From NCBI GenBank assembly GCA_026786065.1, contig JAJAYS010000189.1:1-6905 (forward strand): DNA of 6,905 nt, written 5' to 3'. This document shows, piece after piece, positions 1-3,992 of this stretch. This DNA comes from Polaromonas sp. (GTDB taxonomy: Bacteria > Pseudomonadota > Gammaproteobacteria > Burkholderiales > Burkholderiaceae_C). Each line of letters starts with the position of its first letter. Position 1 is the stretch's first letter. The notes under the pieces were generated by a model that did no database searches, was not told the DNA's origin, and saw nothing but the letters and a program-made list of their open reading frames with translations. The position numbers were made by a program, and so were the translations under genes.

Positions 1-173
1 GCGTAGAGCGCCTCATCGGTCTGGTAGTGCCGGGCCGAATAAAGGTTGACCACCGCATCCGGCTGCGCAGGCTGGGCTGCGGCCGGAATGGCCAGCCCCA
101 GCGCGAAAACAGCCAGGGCGGCGGATGTGCTCCGCAGGGCAAAACGAAAGAGGGGCAGGGGGTGATTGAGCAC
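1..173 (-). CDS. Fe(3+) ABC transporter substrate-binding protein, N-terminal part (gene runs off the left edge)
   Basis: This is the 5' end of a periplasmic iron-binding protein of the FutA/FbpA type, which captures ferric iron for an ABC importer. Only 57 codons are visible. Residues 1-33 form a Sec signal peptide: a short basic N-region with Arg10 and Arg14, a hydrophobic core around ALAVFALGLAI, and an AAA-Q cleavage site near residues 33/34. The mature protein begins with the family hallmark NLYSARHYQTDEALY (residues 43-57). In characterised FutA proteins the His-Tyr pair of this motif lies at the iron site (family knowledge). The start is GTG at 173-171, chosen because GAGGT lies 7 nt upstream and the signal peptide begins directly after it. 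The gene is divergent from nothing in the window; its promoter with a Fur-like box lies at 205-233, which supports an iron role. The identity is strong although the gene is partial; the permease and ATPase partners are not in view. Confidence 0.85.
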   Translation of the reverse strand, partial: MLNHPLPLFRFALRSTSAALAVFALGLAIPAAAQPAQPDAVVNLYSARHYQTDEALY

Positions 174-204
174 GTCGAAGACCTCGAAAAATGAATAGGC
201 CCCA

Positions 205-233
205 ACTCTAATGCAAACGCGAATAATTCTCAA
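205..233 (-). promoter_or_regulatory. Sigma70-type promoter overlapped by a Fur-box-like operator
   Basis: Read on the minus strand, TTGAGA (233-228, 5 of 6 matches to the -35 consensus) is followed after 17 nt by TAGAGT (210-205, 4 of 6 to the -10). This would start transcription about 25 nt before the GTG of the iron-binding protein gene. The 19 nt at 231-213, beginning GAGAATTATTCGC, match the classical Fur consensus at about 11 of 19 positions. They cover the spacer and part of the -35, where a bound Fe-Fur repressor would block RNA polymerase. The promoter and box are read from the sequence; regulation by Fur is an inference supported by the downstream gene. Confidence 0.6.
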
Positions 234-300
234 TTGATAGAAAAAACCCTGATCGGGTTGGGGTTGGCTGCCGCAGCGGTCTGCAATCCGGGTTGCAATT

Positions 301-336
301 GCTATTGATTTAGTAGCTGCAAAGGCCCGAATTTTT
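301..336. repeat. AT-rich hairpin repeat, short copy
   Basis: GCTATTGATTTAGTAGCTGC (301-320) is an imperfect inverted repeat with arms GCTAT and GTAGC. It is followed at 324-336 by a GGCCCGAATTTTT tail. The same architecture (GCTATT, AT-rich loop, AGCTGC, then GCC-GAATTT) recurs at 4203-4256, and a related hairpin lies at 3852-3869. From memory, hairpins of this style (AGCTAT, AT-rich, ATAGCTGCTTGCGC) are abundant dispersed repeats in Comamonadaceae genomes. That link is recall, not a search result. Confidence 0.5.
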
Positions 337-357
337 GTGGTTTCAGGCCGATACGGC

Positions 358-393
358 AAAAAAAAGCCTGATTTTGTGAAATCAGGCTTTTTC
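358..393 (-). terminator. Rho-independent terminator of the phasin gene, probably bidirectional
   Basis: A perfect 14-bp stem (361-374 pairing with 379-392) closes a TGTG loop. The GC core is AGCCTGA/TCAGGCT. On the minus strand the stem ends in a run of eight T (complement of A358-A365), which suits termination of the phasin transcript whose stop codon lies 47 nt upstream. On the plus strand it ends in TTTTTC, so it could also stop readthrough in the other direction. Confidence 0.9.
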
Positions 394-439
394 TGGTGTC
401 GGGTTTCAGCCCGATGCAGCGCGGCGAACCGCGCCCGAA

Positions 440-991
440 TCAACGCTTTTTCGCGGTCGCGGTCGCGTTGCGCGAAGCGTTAACGGCCGAAGTCGTCACG
501 GTGTTGAAGTTTGACTCGGCCATTTCGCTGGCCTGCTTGACGGCTTTTTGCATCGATTCGAATGCGTTGTTGGCAGCGGCCACGGCGCTTTTCATTACGG
601 CGACGCTGGACTCGGTACCGGCTGGTGCGTTTTTCGAGGCGTTATCGACCAGGCCCATGAGTTTCTTCTGCGCGTCGGAAGCCTGACCTTCAATGGTCTT
701 GCCCAGATCGGCGCCGGCTGCTGACGCGATGTCGTACAGGTGACGGCTGTAAGCAGCGGTCTTTTCAGCCAGCGGCTGGACCATACCGGCCTGCAGAGCC
801 ATGAATTCCTGTGCGTCCTTGGCACCCATGAAGGCTTGCGCATGGTTAGCGGTCTCGGCCAGTGCGGCCTTGGTAGCCTGCAGGTTCAGTTCGACCAGCT
901 TTTCGATGCTCTCGAAAGCCTTGTGGGTCATGCCGAACATCGATTCGATGTTGGCTTTGTGGGCGGCCATGATTTGTTCTGCGGTCAGCAT
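440..991 (-). CDS. phaP: Phasin family protein (PHA granule-associated, PhaP type)
   Basis: A 183-residue phasin (Phasin_2 type), a small amphipathic protein that coats polyhydroxyalkanoate granules in the cytoplasm and controls their number and size. The start [14 protein letters not shown], followed by a segment ending [19 protein letters not shown] (residues 24-42), is the recognisable family signature. The rest is Ala/Lys/Glu-rich and helical with heptad-like spacing and no membrane segment. The C-terminus is an Ala/Thr-rich stretch ending in KKR, as in many betaproteobacterial phasins. The start is ATG at 991-989, with GGAGA about 8 nt upstream. The frame stays open to 1153, but that extension would cross the promoter and has no family resemblance. 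The gene is monocistronic: its own promoter lies at 1091-1118 and a strong terminator follows 47 nt after the TGA. No PHA synthase is nearby, so which phasin paralogue this is cannot be told. Confidence 0.93.
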   Translation of the reverse strand: MLTAEQIMAAHKANIESMFGMTHKAFESIEKLVELNLQATKAALAETANHAQAFMGAKDAQEFMALQAGMVQPLAEKTAAYSRHLYDIASAAGADLGKTIEGQASDAQKKLMGLVDNASKNAPAGTESSVAVMKSAVAAANNAFESMQKAVKQASEMAESNFNTVTTSAVNASRNATATAKKR

Positions 992-1066
992 AGAAATATC
1001 TCCTGAAGGTTGTGAAAAGTCGGTTTCGGCAAAAAGGTTGCGCGAGAGTAGTTGCCCTGTGCTTGA

Positions 1067-1082
1067 TTGCTGCACTGCAACA
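1067..1082. promoter_or_regulatory. Second, imperfect operator-like repeat at the phasin transcription start
   Basis: TTGCTGCACTGCAACA repeats the TTGCTGC-N3-GCA pattern of the inverted repeat at 1125-1143. Its right half is degenerate: GCAACA instead of GCAGCA. The two sites are centred about 59 bp apart, and this one would cover the predicted start site of the phasin transcript. The arrangement suits repression by a protein bound on both sides of the promoter, but binding is inferred. Confidence 0.4.
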
Positions 1083-1090
1083 TAACCGTA

Positions 1091-1118
1091 AGTATAAACC
1101 CCAAAAAATGGATTGCAA
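1091..1118 (-). promoter_or_regulatory. Sigma70 promoter of the phasin gene
   Basis: On the minus strand, TTGCAA (1118-1113, 4 of 6 matches to the -35) and TATACT (1096-1091, 5 of 6 to the -10) are separated by 16 nt. Transcription would start near 1084, giving a leader of roughly 93 nt before the phasin ATG. It is the best promoter-like sequence between the phasin and HDAC-like genes. Both flanks carry similar inverted repeats (separate entries). Confidence 0.55.
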
Positions 1119-1124
1119 GCGCTT

Positions 1125-1143
1125 TTTGCTGCGGTGCAGCAAA
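1125..1143. promoter_or_regulatory. Perfect inverted repeat just upstream of the phasin -35, candidate PhaR operator
   Basis: TTTGCTGC and GCAGCAAA are perfect 8-bp arms around a GGT spacer. The core reads CTGC-N3-GCAG, a form I recall for the binding site of the PHA-responsive repressor PhaR in Paracoccus. It lies 6 bp upstream of the phasin -35 hexamer. Assignment to PhaR is an inference from motif form and gene context. Confidence 0.5.
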
Positions 1144-1375
1144 CTAGGCGCAAGCCTCTAATTCGCGGTGCAATCGGTCTGCGGCTCTGCTTTGCAAGGG
1201 CCTGCTGCGCTGGCCGCGCGGCGCACGGACAATGGGTTTGCAGTGGCTGCCCGCACTATGTGTTCTTTCGGTGCTGGCCGCGCTGGCGGTCCTGGTCGTT
1301 TCGATTGTTCTGGCCGTTCTGGCCGTTCGGGTGGTTCTGCCGACGCTGCCTTGGAAGTCCTATCGGAGCCCCATC

Positions 1376-2356
1376 TTGCAAGCCTTCTACGCCGACAATT
1401 TTGTGTTGCCCTTGCCAGACGGGCACCGCTTTCCGATGCCCAAATACCGTTTGCTGCGCGACCGGTTGCAGCGGGAGTTGATGGATGTCACGCTGTGCCC
1501 GGCCCCGGCCGCATCTGGTGGCGAGCTGGCGCTGGTGCACACCCCGACTTACATCGACGCGGTAGCCGACGGCACGCTGCCGGCCGCAGCGCCGCGCGAG
1601 ATCGGTTTCCCCTGGAGCCCGGCGATGGCCGAGCGGGCCAGGCGCTCCGTCGGCGCCAGCGTGGCGGCGGCGCGAATTGCGCTTGGCTACGGGGCTGAGC
1701 CAGCGCAGGGCGTGGCCGGCAATCTGGCGGGCGGAACGCACCATGCCTACCCGCATAAAGGCGGTGGCTTTTGCGTGTTCAACGACCTGGCGGTTGCGGC
1801 GCGGCTGATGCAGGCCGAATGGCTGCGCGGCCGCGTCGCAAGCACGCCGCGCCGCAAGCCGCTGCAGGTGGCCATCGTCGATCTTGACGTGCATCAGGGC
1901 AACGGCAGCGCCAGCATTTTTGCCGGGGATGCGAGCGTCTTCACGCTGTCGCTGCATGCGGCGAAGAATTTTCCGTTCCGCAAGGAAGCCGGTGACCTGG
2001 ATGTCGATTTGCCCGACCGCTGCAGCGACGCAGCGTATCTGCAGGTCCTCGAGCAGGCGCTCGACGAACTGGAGCGGCGCTTCGAGCCGGGGCTGCTGCT
2101 GTATCTGGCCGGTGCCGACCCGTTCGAGCGGGACCGGCTCGGCCGCCTGGCCTTGAGTTTTGACGGGCTGGAGGCGCGTGACCGGCGCGTCTTCGACTGG
2201 GCCTGGCAGCGGCGCATTCCGCTGGCCTTTGCCATGGGCGGCGGCTATGGGCTGGACATTGCCGAGACGGTTCAGGTGCAGGTCAACACTTACAGCGTGG
2301 CGCTCGAATACTGGCGGCGCTGGAATGTGGCCCCCACGGTCGCTAGCTGCGCGTAA
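1376..2356 (+). CDS. Histone deacetylase-like (HDAC superfamily) zinc amidohydrolase
   Basis: A 326-residue arginase/deacetylase-fold enzyme, a cytoplasmic zinc hydrolase that removes acyl groups from an amine; the substrate is unknown. All catalytic elements are present: the His pair in GGTHHAY (122-123), zinc ligands Asp171 and His173 in DLDVHQGNG, Asp248 in AGADPFERDRLGRL, and the catalytic Tyr291 in GGGY. The opening with LPLPDGHRFPMPKYRLLRDRL fits the bacterial/class IV-like group rather than AcuC. I chose TTG at 1376 because GGAG lies 7 nt upstream and family members, as I recall them, begin with a similar AFYADNFVLPLP stretch. An ATG at 1232 in the same frame would add 48 residues that read as a hydrophobic helix and has no clear ribosome binding site. 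The thioesterase gene starts 71 nt downstream, suggesting cotranscription. Histone-like names come from homology only; polyamine, lysine or small-molecule deacylation are all possible. Confidence 0.9.
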   Translation: MQAFYADNFVLPLPDGHRFPMPKYRLLRDRLQRELMDVTLCPAPAASGGELALVHTPTYIDAVADGTLPAAAPREIGFPWSPAMAERARRSVGASVAAARIALGYGAEPAQGVAGNLAGGTHHAYPHKGGGFCVFNDLAVAARLMQAEWLRGRVASTPRRKPLQVAIVDLDVHQGNGSASIFAGDASVFTLSLHAAKNFPFRKEAGDLDVDLPDRCSDAAYLQVLEQALDELERRFEPGLLLYLAGADPFERDRLGRLALSFDGLEARDRRVFDWAWQRRIPLAFAMGGGYGLDIAETVQVQVNTYSVALEYWRRWNVAPTVASCA

Positions 2357-2369
2357 CTTCCTGCGCAGC
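2346..2369 (+). other. GC-rich hairpin spanning the stop codon of the HDAC-like gene
   Basis: GCTGCGC (2346-2352) pairs perfectly with GCGCAGC (2363-2369) across a 10-nt loop that contains part of the TAA stop codon. No T-run follows, so it is not a typical intrinsic terminator. It might stabilise or attenuate the transcript between the HDAC-like and thioesterase genes, or be chance in GC-rich DNA. Confidence 0.25.
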
Positions 2370-2427
2370 CCAGGCGCGTCAGTTCTGTTGGGAACACTGC
2401 AGCCCAACGCGCTGGCAGAATCCCGGC

Positions 2428-2886
2428 ATGACTTTATCGAGCAGACTGCAGCCCGAGACGCGCAGCGCCTATCCCTACTTTAAAAGCATAGGCACCCGCT
2501 GGTCCGACAACGATGCCTACGGCCACGTCAACAACGTCGTTTACTACAGCTGGTTCGACACGGTCGTCAACGCCTGGCTGATCGAGGTTGGCGCGCTCGA
2601 CCCCATGCGCAGCGCCGTGCTGGGGCTGGTGGTAGACACGCAGTGCAGTTACTTCGCTCCGCTGTCTTTCCCGGAGCCGGTGGTCGCGGGCTTGCGCGTC
2701 GGACATGTCGGACGTTCCAGCGTGCGCTACGAGCTCGCGCTGTTTCCGGCCGACCCAAGCCAGCGTTGTGCGGCGCGCGGCCATTTTGTTCACGTTTATG
2801 TGGACCGCGCCACGCGCCGGCCCACGCCGCTCCCCGACACGCTTGTTTCTTTGCTGGAGACCCTGACCCATGTCACCGCTTCCTGA
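2428..2886 (+). CDS. Acyl-CoA thioesterase, hotdog fold (4HBT/YbgC-FadM type)
   Basis: A 152-residue single-domain hotdog protein, predicted to hydrolyse an acyl-CoA thioester in the cytoplasm. The diagnostic motif is TRWSDNDAYGHVNNVVYY at residues 23-40. Its Asp29-(x3)-His33-Val-Asn-Asn pattern carries the active-site residues of the 4-hydroxybenzoyl-CoA thioesterase family. The later VVDTQCSYFAPLSFPE and GRSSVRYELALF segments match the central strands, and HFVHVYVDRATRRPTPLP is the usual end. The length is normal for the family. The ATG at 2428 has only a weak upstream GGCAG, but the coding sequence keeps family-like content to its start. The gene follows the HDAC-like gene by 71 nt and overlaps the nitroreductase start by 17 nt in another frame. 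The chain length or aromatic nature of the substrate cannot be read from the sequence. Confidence 0.9.
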   Translation: MTLSSRLQPETRSAYPYFKSIGTRWSDNDAYGHVNNVVYYSWFDTVVNAWLIEVGALDPMRSAVLGLVVDTQCSYFAPLSFPEPVVAGLRVGHVGRSSVRYELALFPADPSQRCAARGHFVHVYVDRATRRPTPLPDTLVSLLETLTHVTAS

Positions 2887-3652
2887 CCGCCTCCCGGCTG
2901 GCCCGCCGACCGATGCCGTCGCCAATGCCGCCCAGGCCACCGAGGCCGCCGATAGCGGCGAGCCCAACCCGGTCGATGCGGCCATAGAAAGCCGGCAGTC
3001 GATGCGGCAGTTTTTGCCGCGTGCGGTGCCGCGCGCCACCATCTTGCACCTGCTCGATCTGGCCGGCCGCGCGCCTTCGGGCACCAACACCCAGCCTTGG
3101 CGGGCCTATGTGCTGCAGGGCGCAAGTCGCAACGCGCTGGTCGGCAAGGTCTGCGCCGCGCACGACGCGCTGCGCGCCGACCCGTCGCTGGCCGCCGAGT
3201 ACCGTGAGGAATACGACTACTACCCGGAGAAATGGGTCTCGCCGTATATAGACCGGCGCCGCGAGAACGGCTGGAGCCTGTACGGCCTGCTCGGTATTGC
3301 CAAAGGCGAGAAAGACAAAATGCATGCGCAGCACCAGCGCAATTACCGGTTCTTCGACGCGCCGGTCGGCCTGATGTTCACGCTGGACCGGGTGATGGGC
3401 CGCGGGTCGCTGGTTGATTACGGCATGTTCCTGCAAACCATCATGCTGGCCGCACGCGGCCACGGTCTGCACACCTGCCCGCAGGCGGCCTGGAACGGTT
3501 TCTCGAAAATCATCCTGCCGCACATTGGCGCCGGCCCCGACGAGATGCTGGTTTGCGGCATGGCGCTGGGCTACATCGACGAGACGGCTCCGGTCAACGG
3601 CTTTCGCACGCCGCGCGTGAGCGCTGCGGAGTTCACAACCTGGCTGGAGTGA
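2870..3652 (+). CDS. Nitroreductase family FMN-dependent oxidoreductase (PnbA/NfnB-like)
   Basis: A 260-residue flavoprotein of the nitroreductase fold, expected to be an FMN-bound cytoplasmic dimer using NAD(P)H; the physiological acceptor is unknown. The FMN-binding SRQSMRQF lies at residues 41-48 and APSGTNTQPWR at 68-78. The C-terminal GLHTCPQAAW (199-208) and CGMALGYID (229-237) with PVNGFRTPR (241-249) complete the core. The insert around residues 111-161 (YREEYDYYPEKW to RFF) resembles the PnbA/NfnB branch, whose members reduce nitroaromatics; that placement is tentative. Residues 1-35 are an Ala/Pro-rich, probably disordered leader that most nitroreductases lack. The start ATG overlaps the thioesterase end by 17 nt, with GGAGA about 10 nt upstream, implying translational coupling. 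The TGA at 3650-3652 is followed by repeats, so this is probably the last gene of its unit. Confidence 0.92.
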   Translation: MSPLPDRLPAGPPTDAVANAAQATEAADSGEPNPVDAAIESRQSMRQFLPRAVPRATILHLLDLAGRAPSGTNTQPWRAYVLQGASRNALVGKVCAAHDALRADPSLAAEYREEYDYYPEKWVSPYIDRRRENGWSLYGLLGIAKGEKDKMHAQHQRNYRFFDAPVGLMFTLDRVMGRGSLVDYGMFLQTIMLAARGHGLHTCPQAAWNGFSKIILPHIGAGPDEMLVCGMALGYIDETAPVNGFRTPRVSAAEFTTWLE

Positions 3653-3676
3653 GATTTCGTGAAGCGCCCTCTTTGG

Positions 3677-3769
3677 GTTCCCTCGCACTCCGGGAGAAGG
3701 GTACGGTGAGGGCACCCCGCTCTTGTTTCCTTTCCCTCTGGGGGGGAGTGAGGGTGAGGGTTCCCCGCG
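3677..3769. repeat. Two tandem GC-rich repeat units after the nitroreductase gene
   Basis: Unit one (3677-3720) and unit two (3725-3769) share an order of elements: TTCC, CCTC or CCCTC, a G-run with GGAG, GGTGAGGG, then CCCCGC. The ends GTGAGGGCACCCCGC (3706-3720) and GTGAGGGTTCCCCGC (3754-3768) match at 13 of 15 positions, 48 bp apart. Each unit can fold as an imperfect CCCTC/GGGAG hairpin. Such CCCTC-GGGAG-GTGAGGG units resemble extragenic palindromic repeats common in GC-rich proteobacteria. They probably mark the 3' end of the preceding operon. Confidence 0.55.
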
Positions 3770-3851
3770 TTGCCGATGATGGCGTCAAGCGGCCAAACAT
3801 CTACCGATATGAATCAAAGAGCCACCCAGCCCAATAAAATCGGGCGTAACC

Positions 3852-3869
3852 AGCTATAAAATCAATAGC
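3852..3869. repeat. AT-rich hairpin repeat, intergenic copy
   Basis: GCTAT (3853-3857) and ATAGC (3865-3869) are perfect 5-bp arms around AAAATCA. The sequence AGCTATAAAATCAATAGC resembles the hairpins at 301 and 4203 but lacks the GCTGC continuation. It sits between the GC-rich repeats and the transporter operon. Confidence 0.45.
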
Positions 3870-3905
3870 GACTGAACTTTTGCTACCTCACAGGTCCATC
3901 TGCCC

Positions 3906-3977
3906 ATGTTCAGCTCGAAAGCCCAAGCCGTTTCATTCCAAGCTGCGGCCCCGACTGCCCCAGCGCGTCCGCGCTAA
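3906..3977 (+). CDS. Possible 23-residue leader ORF before the permease gene
   Basis: An ATG-to-TAA frame of 23 codons, rich in Ala, Pro and Ser (begins MFSSKAQAV), ends 15 nt before the permease ATG and is in the same frame as it. Only a poorly spaced CAGG lies upstream, so translation is uncertain. It could be a leader peptide that couples to the permease, whose own ribosome binding site is weak, a remnant of a longer N-terminus, or chance. I recognise no family. Confidence 0.15.
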   Translation: MFSSKAQAVSFQAAAPTAPARPR

Positions 3978-3992
3978 CCGCGCTGCCAAGGC

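Larger units (their letters stand above)
3653..3992. other. Intergenic region between nitroreductase and the Liv-type transporter operon
   Basis: No protein gene is supported here apart from a possible 23-codon leader ORF. The left part holds the tandem GC-rich repeats and the middle is AT-rich with a GCTAT/ATAGC hairpin. I could not find a convincing -35/-10 pair for the transporter operon; TATAAA at 3855-3860 has no matching -35. The promoter is presumably in the AT-rich part (about 3795-3895), but its position is not readable. Confidence 0.5.

Noticed and set aside
282..297. Imperfect palindrome TGCAATCC/GGGTTGCA in the iron-binding/phasin gap
   Set aside because: Arms match at 7 of 8 positions, but it lies upstream of the Fur-type promoter with no obvious partner; could be chance and has no assignable regulator.
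992..1153. Upstream extension of the phasin reading frame
   Set aside because: It would cross the predicted promoter and operators, has no family resemblance, and the ATG at 991 has a good GGAGA.
1256..2407. Long minus-strand open frame (383 codons) opposite the HDAC-like gene
   Set aside because: It is antisense to a gene with all catalytic motifs intact; its Arg/Gln/Ala-rich translation is typical of GC-rich shadow frames.
2873..3715. Minus-strand open frame of 280 codons opposite the nitroreductase
   Set aside because: Antisense to a well-supported flavoprotein gene, with no recognisable motif and no ribosome binding site support.
3553..3837. 94-codon frame spanning the nitroreductase end and the repeat region
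   Set aside because: It begins inside the nitroreductase in another frame and runs through tandem repeats; no domain-like sequence.
3853..3860. TATAAA as a -10 element for the transporter operon
   Set aside because: No acceptable -35 at 16-18 nt spacing, and the sequence is part of the hairpin repeat.
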